From an uncultured Clostridia bacterium (GTDB taxonomy: Bacteria; Bacillota; Clostridia; Christensenellales; UBA1242): a stretch of 46,806 bases of DNA. The stretch spans positions 1 through 46,806 of the forward strand of contig CAMLSW010000003.1 in NCBI GenBank assembly GCA_946484195.1, in the 5' to 3' direction. The position numbers and the translations under genes are program-made. The notes under the pieces were generated by a model. That model did no database searches. It was not told the DNA's origin and was given only the letters and a program-made list of their open reading frames with translations. Positions 1 through 8,421 of this stretch are shown piece after piece (the stretch's first letter is position 1; every line of letters begins with the position of its first letter).

Positions 1-105
1 ATTAAAAATTAAAAAAATATCAAAAATAAATAAAATCTTATTAAAAATATAAAAAATTAAATAAAAATACTAAAAAAATAACAAAAAATTTAAAAAGGAG
101 CTATT

Positions 106-1218
106 ATGTATACAATTGCAGTGCTTTTTGGTGGCAAAAGTGTTGAGCACGATATCTCAATAATCACCGCATTACAAACGATGAAAAATCTAAAAAAATA
201 TAAAGTGATACCTATTTATATAAGAGCTGATGGCAGATTTATAACTGGCGATAATCTAAGCAATGCTAAGACCTACCTAAATTTTGACAGAAATGCAAAA
301 AATCTCAAGGAGGTAAATTTTAAATTAGGATGCGGACAAATTGATATAATAAAACATAACAAAATTAAGCAAACCTTAAAGGTTGATTGCGCCTTGCTTT
401 GCAATCACGGCAATGGTGGCGAAGATGGAAGCTTGCAAGGATTGTTAGAACTTGCCGAAATACCTTACACCTCCTGCAAAGTGGCATCAAGCGCTATATG
501 TATGGATAAGGCGCTATCGAAAATTGTCTTTTCAAGCAAGAATATTAAAAGCCCAGCATATGTGCATTTTGACATATGCCAGTACAAAGCAAAAAAGTTT
601 GATATTTTAAAGTCGATTATTGACAAAATAGGCTGTCCTTGCATTATAAAACCAGCAAGACTTGGTAGTAGTGTAGGTATTGGCATATGTGAAGATGTTA
701 AAAAACTTGAAAGTTGCATCGAAGAGGCCTTCTTGTATGACAACAAAATTATTGTTGAAAAATATATTGTTGACGCACGAGAATTTTGCTGTGGAGCTTT
801 AAAAATTGGCGAAAAAATTGTGCTTGGCAATGTGCAAGAGGTTAGCAAGAGTAAGATTTACACCTTTTCTGAAAAATATCTGTCAAGCAAGGCAGTGGAG
901 AATAAAAAGATGGCAGAGGATTTAGAGCGCAAAATTAAGAAGCTGGCAGAAAAGACCTATAGGGCGCTTGAGTGTGATGGTGTCATTCGAGTTGACTTTT
1001 TATATGACGAAAAACAAGAAGTACTATATGTCAATGAGGTGAACACGATCCCAGGCTCACTTGCCTTCAATCTATTCCCGTTTCCTTTTAGCGATTTACT
1101 GAATGCTATTATAGATGAGGCGATAGAATACCACCAAAAGAAAAGAGCGCTACTTTACACATTCAGTAGCGAGGCAATAAAGGCATATATTGATATGGCT
1201 GACCATATGGTAAAATAA
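106..1218 (+). CDS. ddl: D-alanine--D-alanine ligase
   Basis: Cytoplasmic ATP-grasp ligase that joins two D-alanines for the peptidoglycan stem peptide. At 370 residues it has the usual family length. Visible motifs are GGKSVEH (res 9-15), HGNGGEDG (101-108), the ATP-grasp KPARLGSSVG (182-191), RVDF (295-298) and NEVNTIPGS (310-318). The specificity loop reads SEKY (255-258); the Tyr after Lys is the Y-type residue of D-Ala-D-Ala ligases, where D-Ala-D-Lac ligases have Phe or His, so a vancomycin-sensitive precursor is expected (inference). The ATG is chosen for the AAAAGGAG Shine-Dalgarno (SD) just upstream. It stands 200 bp before murE with an apparent murE promoter between them, so it may be transcribed separately. 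Confidence 0.96.
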   Translation: MYTIAVLFGGKSVEHDISIITALQTMKNLKKYKVIPIYIRADGRFITGDNLSNAKTYLNFDRNAKNLKEVNFKLGCGQIDIIKHNKIKQTLKVDCALLCNHGNGGEDGSLQGLLELAEIPYTSCKVASSAICMDKALSKIVFSSKNIKSPAYVHFDICQYKAKKFDILKSIIDKIGCPCIIKPARLGSSVGIGICEDVKKLESCIEEAFLYDNKIIVEKYIVDAREFCCGALKIGEKIVLGNVQEVSKSKIYTFSEKYLSSKAVENKKMAEDLERKIKKLAEKTYRALECDGVIRVDFLYDEKQEVLYVNEVNTIPGSLAFNLFPFPFSDLLNAIIDEAIEYHQKKRALLYTFSSEAIKAYIDMADHMVK

Positions 1219-1370
1219 GTTGATTTTAGTGATAAAAAGCGTTTTTTGCGATTTTTTCGTGTTTTTTTATTGATTTTTACTGTTTGTTTATTAAATTATC
1301 TTCTTTAATAAATTTTACAATTTGTTACATTGTATATTTTTGTCACTTTTTAACTTATTTTGCAAGGCTA

Positions 1371-1399
1371 TAAACAAATTGTTTTTTCGTAGCTATAAT
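1371..1399 (+). promoter_or_regulatory. Possible sigma-A promoter of murE
   Basis: TAAACA (1371-1376), 17-bp spacer, TATAAT (1394-1399). The -10 is perfect and the -35 matches 4 of 6 positions. The murE SD follows within 15 bases, so the leader would be very short. The gap from 1219 also has a weak hairpin (TTTATTAAA/TTTAATAAA) but no clear terminator. Confidence 0.4.
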
Positions 1400-1418
1400 A
1401 ATCTTTAAGGAGGCAGGG

Positions 1419-2918
1419 ATGCGCATATCAGACATTATAAAAGATATCAGAATTAGACATTGTTATTTAAAGGATGATGTTGAGATTAATGACATAAAGA
1501 TTAATAGTGCCGAGGTTAAAAGTGGCGACCTTTTTATAGCGATTAAAGGCGAAAATTTTGATGGAAATGACTATATTTTAAATGCTCTTCAAAATGGTGC
1601 AAGCGTTGTTTTCAGTGAGAGGGAGTTTGACGAGGATTTTGGCGACAGCGATAAGATTGTACGAGTGGAGAATGCGAGGAGCGCCTATGCTATCGCTTCA
1701 AAGAATTTTTTTGATAGGGCGTGCGATAATTTGAAGATAATTGCCGTTACTGGCACCAATGGTAAAACCACCATTGCAAATACGACAACCGATTTATTAA
1801 GGTTTGCTGGTGCTAAAGTAGGCGTCATAGGTACGCTTGGTGCAAAGATTGATGACAAGGTCATCGACACAGGGCTTACAACGCCTGACCCATATATGCT
1901 ACACAAAATTTTTAAAGAGATGAAGGAAAATGGGTGCGAATATGTCGTTATGGAAGCTTCGGCGCACGCGCTGGCTCTCAATAAACTTGACGGCATCAAG
2001 TTTGAGATTGGAGTGCTGACAAATATCACAGAGGACCACCTTGACTTTTTTAAGACTATGGATAACTATACAAACGCAAAGTTTAATTTGTTTGAGCGCG
2101 GGAAGGTAAAGTTAGGCATTGTCTGCGGTGATGACGAAAGGTGTAGAGAGCTTTTAATAAAGGCAAAGGTACCAATGATATCATATGGAATAAATAGGTT
2201 TTGCGATGTCAATGGCGTGAACATCAACAAATCTTTTAGCGGGTCAAAATTTGATTGCTATTATCTTGGTGAAAAGATTGATATTAAAACCGAACTCGTT
2301 GGCGAGTACAACATTCAAAATTCTCTTGCCTCAATCGCAATATGCCGAAGTCTTGGAGTGCCAGCCGAGCTTGTTAGGCTCGGTATGAGCTGTATAAGCC
2401 CAGTTGAAGGGCGATTTAATATTATAAAGACAAAAAATAACAATATCATAATTGATTATGCTCACACGCCAGACGGTCTTGAGAAGATTTTGACCACGGC
2501 AAGAGATTTGTCAGACAAAAGGCTTGTTGTTGTTTTTGGATGCGGTGGTAACCGCGATAGACAAAAAAGACCGATTATGGGCGAGATTGCATCCTCACTT
2601 GCCGACTACGTGATTTTGACTAGTGATAATCCGCGTTTTGAAGAGCCTCTTGATATAATCACCGAGATAAATGCCGGAGCTGTCAAGCCTTGCAAGATAA
2701 TTGAAAATAGAAAAAATGCTATAGAATTTGCGCTTAAAAATTTTTGTGATGGGCAGACCATTGTCATTGCAGGCAAGGGAGCAGAGAAGTATCAGGATAT
2801 CAAAGGCGTGAAACATCCATACAATGATTTTGATGTTGTATACAACTTTGAAAGGCAGAAGATTAAGAGTTTGACCAAAAGGGAAGAAAATTTTGATGAT
2901 GAAAATGAGCAAATTTAG
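1419..2918 (+). CDS. murE: UDP-MurNAc-tripeptide synthetase, meso-DAP type
   Basis: Adds the third amino acid to UDP-MurNAc-L-Ala-D-Glu in the cytoplasm. The 499-residue protein has the Mur-ligase P-loop TGTNGKTT (res 111-118), the Lys (K221) of the NAKFNLF segment that is carbamylated in the family, IIDYAHTPDGL (344-354) and DNPR (403-406). DNPR followed by FEEP is the established signature of enzymes that add meso-diaminopimelate rather than L-lysine, so the wall is probably DAP-type. The ATG follows a strong AAGGAGG. murF does not follow; instead a palindromic repeat array begins at the base after the stop codon. Confidence 0.96.
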   Translation: MRISDIIKDIRIRHCYLKDDVEINDIKINSAEVKSGDLFIAIKGENFDGNDYILNALQNGASVVFSEREFDEDFGDSDKIVRVENARSAYAIASKNFFDRACDNLKIIAVTGTNGKTTIANTTTDLLRFAGAKVGVIGTLGAKIDDKVIDTGLTTPDPYMLHKIFKEMKENGCEYVVMEASAHALALNKLDGIKFEIGVLTNITEDHLDFFKTMDNYTNAKFNLFERGKVKLGIVCGDDERCRELLIKAKVPMISYGINRFCDVNGVNINKSFSGSKFDCYYLGEKIDIKTELVGEYNIQNSLASIAICRSLGVPAELVRLGMSCISPVEGRFNIIKTKNNNIIIDYAHTPDGLEKILTTARDLSDKRLVVVFGCGGNRDRQKRPIMGEIASSLADYVILTSDNPRFEEPLDIITEINAGAVKPCKIIENRKNAIEFALKNFCDGQTIVIAGKGAEKYQDIKGVKHPYNDFDVVYNFERQKIKSLTKREENFDDENEQI

Positions 2919-3302
2919 GCAAACTTAGTTTGCATCAGTATCGTATGGTGTGTCTGTATTTTGGTTATACCTTGGTCCGCCATAAGTCTTACGCTCGGCA
3001 GCAAACTTAGTTTGGATCATTTTTAATCATCCTCTTAGGCAGTAATTACGAAGTAGTACAGGGTAGTAGCATTTTTTGGCAAACTTAGTTTGCATCATTA
3101 TCGTTTATTGTATCTATAATTTTATTGTACCTTGGTCCGCCCAAATATTAAAATTAATCTTCATTTTTGGGGTTACAGATAGCGTGACCGCATTTTTTGG
3201 CAAACTTAGTTTGCATCGTTTTTTAATCATCCTCATTAGCAGTTTTTACGGAGAGATACAGTAAAGTAGCATTTTTTGGCAAGCCCAGGGGCTTGGCGAA
3301 GT
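2919..3302. repeat. Intergenic palindromic repeat array 1
   Basis: Mosaic of two module types. Module A starts with the hairpin GCAAACTTAGTTTGC, continues ATCAKTATCGT, and ends in TACCTTGGTCCGCC; complete copies lie at 2919-2980 and 3079-3140, with head-only fragments at 3001-3020 and 3200-3219. Module B, roughly 55 bp, runs from TTAATCATCCTC to GCATTTTTTGGC, with copies near 3021-3078, 3150-3198 and 3218-3283. The first copy directly abuts the murE stop. A 62-codon frame across it is repeat sequence with no SD. Function unknown; see findings. Confidence 0.85.
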
Positions 3303-3447
3303 ATTAAAAATCATCCTCATTTGCGGGACACAGATAGCGTGCCGCATTTTTTGTGATAAAAATTAAACGAAGTACGTAAATTTGCTTGACAAAAAATGCG
3401 GGGGGGGGTAAAATAGGGTATCCAAAATAAATTTTGGATACCCTATT
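3303..3447. repeat. 145-bp duplicated promoter segment, copy 1
   Basis: Differs from 38576-38720 at a single base. In order it holds a module-B-like hairpin region, 13-bp inverted repeats CCGCATTTTTTGT (3342-3354) and ACAAAAAATGCGG (3389-3401), a promoter, and a perfect palindrome (3412-3447) with arms AATAGGGTATCCAAAAT. Both copies lie upstream of genes for exported proteins. Near-identity 35 kb apart implies recent duplication, gene conversion or strong constraint. Confidence 0.92.
3386..3414 (+). promoter_or_regulatory. Promoter with G9 tract in the spacer
   Basis: TTGACA (3386-3391), exactly 17 bp, TAAAAT (3409-3414). Nine consecutive G (3400-3408) form the downstream half of the spacer. 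A change in tract length would alter the -35/-10 distance, the mechanism known for phase-variable promoters such as Neisseria porA. The transcript would begin inside the palindrome at 3412-3447 and run toward the gene at 3689. Confidence 0.7.
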
Positions 3448-3540
3448 CTAGATTTTACCCCTAATTTCCCTTAAACTTATTAAATTTAAAAATATTTTAA
3501 AATTTGTTATTAAATTTGACGCAATTGCGACGGCGCACTT

Positions 3541-3688
3541 GTGACAAAGGGTAAATTAAAGGTTAAAATAGGGGGAATAATGCAAAAATCGACAATTTTT
3601 GCATAATACTAGATTATTTTACACAAGGTAATATTAAAATGCCGAAAGGCGCCTCTTATAATGAGAGGGTTTTTAAAAGGAGAAAGGT
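3541..3688 (+). promoter_or_regulatory. Second promoter and conserved leader of secreted gene A
   Basis: GTGACA (3541-3546), 17 bp, TAAAAT (3564-3569), then AGGGGG. The leader has a hairpin ATGCAAAAAT/ATTTTTGCAT (3580-3604), the string CTAGATTATTTTAC, a tight GCC-GAAA-GGC stem-loop (3641-3650) and an imperfect CCTCT/AGAGG hairpin before the SD. The same order of promoter, ATGCA hairpin, CTAGAT string and GCCGAAAGGC hairpin precedes the related gene at 23479, so it is a conserved regulatory leader of unknown mechanism. Confidence 0.65.
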
Positions 3689-4531
3689 ATGAAAAGTTTA
3701 AAAGTCAAATTATTTTCAATAGCATCGGCTTTTGTGTTGGCATTATCAATGCTGATAATCGGTGTATGGGCAGTAGGTGAGGCACAGCATATCAATTTGA
3801 GTGGTAGTGTCAACTTTACTATCTCGGATAACACCCTTTATATAAAAGATATTCGTGTACGTGACGAGGGAGACTTAACCGGACAAGGTACAACAATTGA
3901 CAATTTCTTGCCAGGTTTTGTAAATGGAGATATTGATTTAGATTTAGGGGAGCGAACTGCAGATACAAGTTTTACTCTTCTATTTGATGTAATCAATACT
4001 ACAACCACTGAATATAAAGCAAGTACAGTTTCAAAAATTCCAAATGCGACTTTATCGGTAAGCGGAATAATTGCAGGGGATGGAATTGCGCCGTCTGAGA
4101 TTACAAATAGCACGCCTATTTCAGGTACAATAGTAATGACTGTGACAGTACAATCGGCAGGTACAGTTTCGCTTGACGGCATAGTCATAGATATTGAAGA
4201 GAATACTGGCTATACGGTGACGTTAGAATGCAGTGGGAATCATCTTGAGTCATTTTCATATTTTGTTTTAATTATAAATGGAGAAAGCGTCTCTGGCACG
4301 GGCTTTTTTGGATTACCTAGTTCTTCTAGTTATTATGATGTAAAAACAATAGAAATAAAAAGTACTATTGGTGTTGCTAGACCAATAGGTCCACCTGTTT
4401 TCCAGACTGAAAATATTGTATTAGATTTTAGTACAGGTGAGCATTACGAAATAACACTTAATGATAATGTGGGAACAGGAGTAATAACATTGACGCAAGA
4501 TGTAACAATAACGGCTGTATGCAGTGTTTAA
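3689..4531 (+). CDS. Secreted or surface protein A, unknown function
   Basis: 280 residues. Basic N-terminus MKSLKVK, then a hydrophobic segment (about res 8-28) ending IGVWAVGEA, consistent with a signal peptide or N-terminal anchor. The mature part is Thr/Ser/Val-rich, predicted beta-rich, and begins with INLSGSVNFTIS. The same layout occurs in the protein at 23479 (LNIGGNVSFTSSS), so the two are paralogues. No sortase motif, lipobox or C-terminal membrane segment is seen. The start has AAAAGGAG 8 bases upstream. Two tandem promoters precede it, one with a G9 tract. It interrupts the murE-mraY order typical of dcw clusters, suggesting insertion. I do not recognise a named family. Confidence 0.75.
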   Translation: MKSLKVKLFSIASAFVLALSMLIIGVWAVGEAQHINLSGSVNFTISDNTLYIKDIRVRDEGDLTGQGTTIDNFLPGFVNGDIDLDLGERTADTSFTLLFDVINTTTTEYKASTVSKIPNATLSVSGIIAGDGIAPSEITNSTPISGTIVMTVTVQSAGTVSLDGIVIDIEENTGYTVTLECSGNHLESFSYFVLIINGESVSGTGFFGLPSSSSYYDVKTIEIKSTIGVARPIGPPVFQTENIVLDFSTGEHYEITLNDNVGTGVITLTQDVTITAVCSV

Positions 4532-4635
4532 ATTTCTAAAATCAAAATTACTAGAATATGTTATTTTAAATTAATTTATAATAAATTCAAGCATAGAGAG
4601 GCAAACTAGATAATAAAATTATTTAGGAGATGCTT

Positions 4636-5595
4636 ATGCTTGAATTTTTTTTAGTGTTTTTAATTGCTCTTGTGCTGGCGGTAGTGCTTGGCTTTCCAGT
4701 AGTGAAACTTTCTAAAAAGTTCCACTTATCGCAAACTATTCTTCATTATGTGGACAACCACGCAGGCAAGAGTGGTACGCCAACAATGGGTGGGTTTATT
4801 TTTCTTCTGCCAATGCTGATTGCAAGTTTAATCTTTGCAAAAGGTGAGTTTTATCTTCCGATTTTAATATTGCTCATTACCTTGGGATATGGCTTGCTCG
4901 GTTTTCTTGACGACTTTATCAAGATAAAATACCACAAAAACGAAGGGCTTAAGCCTTATCAAAAGATAATTGGACAAGTCTCGCTTGCTAGCATAGTGGC
5001 GGTTTTTGCCTATTTTAATATTGGTAGCAGTTTAAATTTGTTTGGGCTTGAGCTTGATATTGGACTTTTTATCATACCTTTTGTAATCTTTTTCTTCGTT
5101 GCGGTTACCAATGCCGTGAACTTGACAGATGGGCTTGACGGACTTGCTGGTGGTGTGAGTTTTGTATATCTACTATTTTTCGGTGTTATTATTGCACTTG
5201 TAAGTGATTTTAACTTTGCGTTAATTGCCTTTGCCTTAGCGGGGGCTCTACTTGGCTTTTTACTTTTCAACTGCTATCCGGCAAAAATTTTTATGGGCGA
5301 TACTGGCTCGCTTGCGCTTGGCGGAGCTATTGCAAGCCTTGCTGTATTTTCAAGGCTAGAGCTTATTATGCCTATAATTGGCTTGCTTTTTGTAGTGACC
5401 GCGCTATCTGATGTTATTCAAGTGCTTTACTACAAAAAGACGCACAAGCGGGTGTTTAAGATGGCGCCTCTTCATCATCATTTTGAGCGCTGTGGCGTGA
5501 ATGAAAACAGAATTGTGGCAGTATATATAGTTATAACCATTGTTTGCGGACTTGGTACGCTGATTGGTTATCTATTTGTCGCAGGAGTGTTATGA
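4636..5595 (+). CDS. mraY: Phospho-MurNAc-pentapeptide transferase
   Basis: Integral membrane enzyme that transfers phospho-MurNAc-pentapeptide to undecaprenyl phosphate, giving lipid I. Conserved pieces are the LDDFIKI segment, NAVNLTDGLDGLAGG, FMGDTGSLALGG and the HHHFE motif in APLHHHFERCG. The 319 residues fit the family, with about ten membrane segments. An in-frame ATG at 4630 touches the SD AGGAG (4625-4629), so the ATG at 4636, six bases after the SD, is preferred. The stop overlaps the murD start in ATGA, indicating translational coupling. Confidence 0.96.
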   Translation: MLEFFLVFLIALVLAVVLGFPVVKLSKKFHLSQTILHYVDNHAGKSGTPTMGGFIFLLPMLIASLIFAKGEFYLPILILLITLGYGLLGFLDDFIKIKYHKNEGLKPYQKIIGQVSLASIVAVFAYFNIGSSLNLFGLELDIGLFIIPFVIFFFVAVTNAVNLTDGLDGLAGGVSFVYLLFFGVIIALVSDFNFALIAFALAGALLGFLLFNCYPAKIFMGDTGSLALGGAIASLAVFSRLELIMPIIGLLFVVTALSDVIQVLYYKKTHKRVFKMAPLHHHFERCGVNENRIVAVYIVITIVCGLGTLIGYLFVAGVL

Positions 5596-6902
5596 TAAGA
5601 TTGAAAGGCAAGAGAGTTTTAGTTTATGGGCTTGGTATAAGCGGGCAGTCAGCCTGCAAATTACTGCACGAGCAAGGTGCTTGTGTCTGCATATATGACG
5701 ACGAAAATCGTTTCTCAAATTTTTACAGTTATGAAAAGGAGCCGTTGACTAAACAATATGATTTGGTGGTTGTAAGCCCTGGAATTAAAGTCCTAGGCAA
5801 TCAAATAATCTCTCATTTTATTGTTAGTAAAACGCCGGTCATAAGTGAACTTGACCTTGGCTACCTTTTTTCAAAGGGAACTATTATAGGCATAACTGGC
5901 ACAAATGGAAAGACCACGGTAACTTCTCTTGTCGGTGATATTTTTAAAAGAGCGTGCAAGAAAACCTTTGTTTGCGGTAACATTGGGCTTCCGCTAACAA
6001 ATGTTGCACTGCAGACTGATAGTAGCAGTTTTCTTATCGTCGAAGTCAGCAATTTTCAACTTGAGCTGTCTTCATATTTTACGCCCAATCTTGCCTGCAT
6101 TTTGAACTTGGCGCCCGACCATATAGATAGGCACGGCAGTTTTGAAGAGTATGTGCGAGTCAAGAAAAAGATTATAAGAGGCAGGCGTCAAAAGGTTGTC
6201 TTAAATTATGATGATGAACTTGTACGAAACATCTTAATTGACAAAAAAGTGCTGTCTTTTTCTATAAAAACCTTAAATAAAGGCGTTTTTATTAAAAATA
6301 ATTGGATTTTTCACAATAAAACAAAAATTATCTCACTCAATGATATACCACTTTTTGGCGAAAAGAACATTGAAAATGTGCTTGCTTCGGTGGCGATTGC
6401 TGTTAAATATAGGATAAAACCTAGCATCATAAAAGAGGCGATTATGAACTTTAAAGCGCCAAAACATAGACTGGAATATCTCGGGCAGGTTAATGGTGCC
6501 GATGTCTTTGATGATTCAAAGGCGACAAATATTTCGGCGTCACTTTCAGCCATATCTTCACTTGGAGAGCGAGGGCTTGTGCTACTTCTTGGCGGACTTA
6601 ATAAAGATTGCAAGTTTGATGAAATTTTCAACAAAAATTTAGATTTTGAGCAAGTTTTGTGTTTCGGTCAGGCAGGAAAAGAGATATATGACTGCGCAAC
6701 AAGTTATGGCTATAGTCCGCTTTTGTTTGAAAGTATGAAAAGTGCGGCAGTTTATGCTAAGCAGAACGCGCGCGAAGGGCAAAAGATATTGCTGGCGCCA
6801 GCTTGCGCAAGTTTTGATGAATTTGCATCATATTCGGTACGTGGCGAAGTTTTTAAGGAGATTATGTTTGATAGCTTTGAAAAAATCGAAATGTCGCAAT
6901 GA
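5592..6902 (+). CDS. murD: UDP-MurNAc-L-alanine:D-glutamate ligase
   Basis: Cytoplasmic Mur ligase adding D-glutamate to UDP-MurNAc-L-Ala. The 436 residues contain the N-terminal YGLGISGQS, the P-loop TGTNGKTT (res 102-109), NLAPDHIDRHG and the C-terminal DDSKATN. The reading frame is open upstream, but the ATG at 5592 has SD GCAGGAG at 5581-5587 and overlaps the mraY stop by four bases. Its 3' end contains the SD and start codon of ftsW. Confidence 0.95.
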   Translation: MIRLKGKRVLVYGLGISGQSACKLLHEQGACVCIYDDENRFSNFYSYEKEPLTKQYDLVVVSPGIKVLGNQIISHFIVSKTPVISELDLGYLFSKGTIIGITGTNGKTTVTSLVGDIFKRACKKTFVCGNIGLPLTNVALQTDSSSFLIVEVSNFQLELSSYFTPNLACILNLAPDHIDRHGSFEEYVRVKKKIIRGRRQKVVLNYDDELVRNILIDKKVLSFSIKTLNKGVFIKNNWIFHNKTKIISLNDIPLFGEKNIENVLASVAIAVKYRIKPSIIKEAIMNFKAPKHRLEYLGQVNGADVFDDSKATNISASLSAISSLGERGLVLLLGGLNKDCKFDEIFNKNLDFEQVLCFGQAGKEIYDCATSYGYSPLLFESMKSAAVYAKQNAREGQKILLAPACASFDEFASYSVRGEVFKEIMFDSFEKIEMSQ

Positions 6903-8040
6903 TATTATAATAATTTCATTGCTTGTGGGGTTGCTTGTAATTTTTGGCTGTATAATGGTGTATAGCGCAAGCTTTTATAGTGCCAATTACCACTATGGCA
7001 ATAAATATTTTTTCCTTTTTAAACAGCTTTTAGGTGTGGTGCTTGGCGTATTTGCTATGATAGCACTGACCTTTATTGATTATCATCTTCTTAATAAATA
7101 TAAGTGGTTCATTGTTGGCGGAACTTTCCTTTTGCTTGCCCTTGTCTTTGTGCCGGGGCTTGGTATGGAAAGCTATGGTGCAAAAAGATGGGTGTCGCTT
7201 CTTGGTTTTTCAATTCAGCCCTCGGAGATTGCAAAGTTTGCCCTCGTTATATTCACCGCTGGATATATGTCAGACCATCACGACAAGGTCAAAACTATCA
7301 AAGGGTTGTTGCCAGTATTGATAGTCGGCGGGCTAATGTGCATCCTCATTATGCTTGAGCCTTCTATGAGCGTGACAATGTGCATTGCCTTTGTTACTCT
7401 CTTTATGCTGATTATTGGCGGGATGAGCAAAAAGCACACTTTAATGTTTTCAATTCCAGCGGGCGCTATGGTGCCACTGCTCATCGTGCTTGAGCCCTAT
7501 CGTTTAAAAAGACTGCTTGCCTTTATTGACCCTTGGGCGTCACCACAAGGCGAGGGCTTTCAGTTGATACAATCGCTATACTCGCTTGGCGATGGCGGAT
7601 GGTTTGGCGTCGGACTGTTTAACTCAAGACAAAAATATCTTTTCTTGCCCTTTGCCGAGTCTGATTTTATCCTGTCCATTATAGGCGAGGAGATTGGTTT
7701 TGTCGGAACAACGCTTTTAATGGCTGTATTTTTCTTGCTGGTGTATAGACTTATCAAGATTGCGCTGTCGGCTAAGGATAGGTTTGGCGCAATGCTAGTA
7801 AGTGGTGTGGCTTTTATTATAGCCGTGCAAACACTCCTAAACATTGCGGTGGTCACTGGCTCTATTCCGCCGACGGGCTTACCACTGCCATTTATATCAA
7901 GTGGCGGTACATCGGTTATGGTGTTTATGGTGGGGATTGGAATTTGCCTCAATGTCCTAAGGCAGTCAAAAGGCGAAGATGTAAGTGTAATAAGTCACCA
8001 AAAATTAAAAAGATTGAAATTAAATAAAAAGCAAACTTAG
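6868..8040 (+). CDS. ftsW: Lipid II polymerase of the FtsW/SpoVE type
   Basis: SEDS-family glycosyltransferase with about ten membrane segments, acting in septal or spore-cortex peptidoglycan synthesis. Visible motifs are VYSASFYS, QPSEIAKFA, LFLPFAESDFILSIIGEE (containing the family's conserved Asp) and PLPFISSGG. The TTG start at 6868 is chosen because AAGGAG (6855-6860) lies seven bases upstream; this overlaps murD by 35 bp and gives 390 residues. A longer frame reaches back into murD without an SD. The stop TAG lies inside the palindrome GCAAACTTAGTTTGC, so the last codons (..CAA ACT TAG) are repeat sequence. murG does not follow. Confidence 0.9.
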   Translation: MIALKKSKCRNDIIIISLLVGLLVIFGCIMVYSASFYSANYHYGNKYFFLFKQLLGVVLGVFAMIALTFIDYHLLNKYKWFIVGGTFLLLALVFVPGLGMESYGAKRWVSLLGFSIQPSEIAKFALVIFTAGYMSDHHDKVKTIKGLLPVLIVGGLMCILIMLEPSMSVTMCIAFVTLFMLIIGGMSKKHTLMFSIPAGAMVPLLIVLEPYRLKRLLAFIDPWASPQGEGFQLIQSLYSLGDGGWFGVGLFNSRQKYLFLPFAESDFILSIIGEEIGFVGTTLLMAVFFLLVYRLIKIALSAKDRFGAMLVSGVAFIIAVQTLLNIAVVTGSIPPTGLPLPFISSGGTSVMVFMVGIGICLNVLRQSKGEDVSVISHQKLKRLKLNKKQT

Positions 8041-8372
8041 TTTGCATCAGCATCGTGTGGTGTATCTGTAATTTAGTTTTACCTTGGTCCGGCGGAGTAT
8101 AGTTAAGGGGAAAAGGTGTTAACGACACCCAACCTTAGGTTGCAAGCCTTACGCTTGGCGAAACATTAAAATTAATCCTCATTTGGGAGAAAAGATAGCG
8201 TGCCAGCATTTTATTTCTCAAGTTTAACAACTTTAAAATATTTTAAAATTTGTCGTAAATTTTGACGGCGAGGAGATGCATTTTTATTCAATCATAAATG
8301 CTACTGAGTCTTGTACTATAAGGTTTGATGTAGAGTGACAATATCACTTTATAAAATGCTGTCTTTTTTATT
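8031..8372. repeat. Intergenic palindromic repeat array 2
   Basis: Module A at 8031-8091, overlapping the ftsW stop. Next come three hairpins in a row at about 8115-8160: GGTGTTAACGACACC, CAACCTTAGGTTG and CAAGCCTTACGCTTG. A module B variant follows at about 8163-8213. The same hairpin sequence types recur in array 3. The rest, to 8372, shows no clear feature. Confidence 0.8.
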
Positions 8373-8401
8373 AAAAGAATGATTTTTTATCATTCTTTTT
8401 T
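8373..8401 (+). terminator. Intrinsic terminator before murA
   Basis: Stem AAAAGAATGAT / ATCATTCTTTT (11 bp) with loop TTTTT, then a T run. It ends only 20 bases before the murA start codon, so it closes the ftsW transcript and leaves almost no room for a murA leader. Confidence 0.75.
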
Positions 8402-8421
8402 GTTTTTTCATATACTCTTAT

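Noticed and set aside
106..1218. VanA-type D-Ala-D-Lac ligase
   Set aside because: The specificity loop has Lys-Tyr (257-258), the D-Ala-D-Ala type, and no vanH or vanX neighbour exists.
3076..3264. 62-codon frame in repeat array 1 (and a similar 63-codon frame at 16182-16373)
   Set aside because: Built from the repeat modules, no SD. The two look alike only because the repeats are shared.
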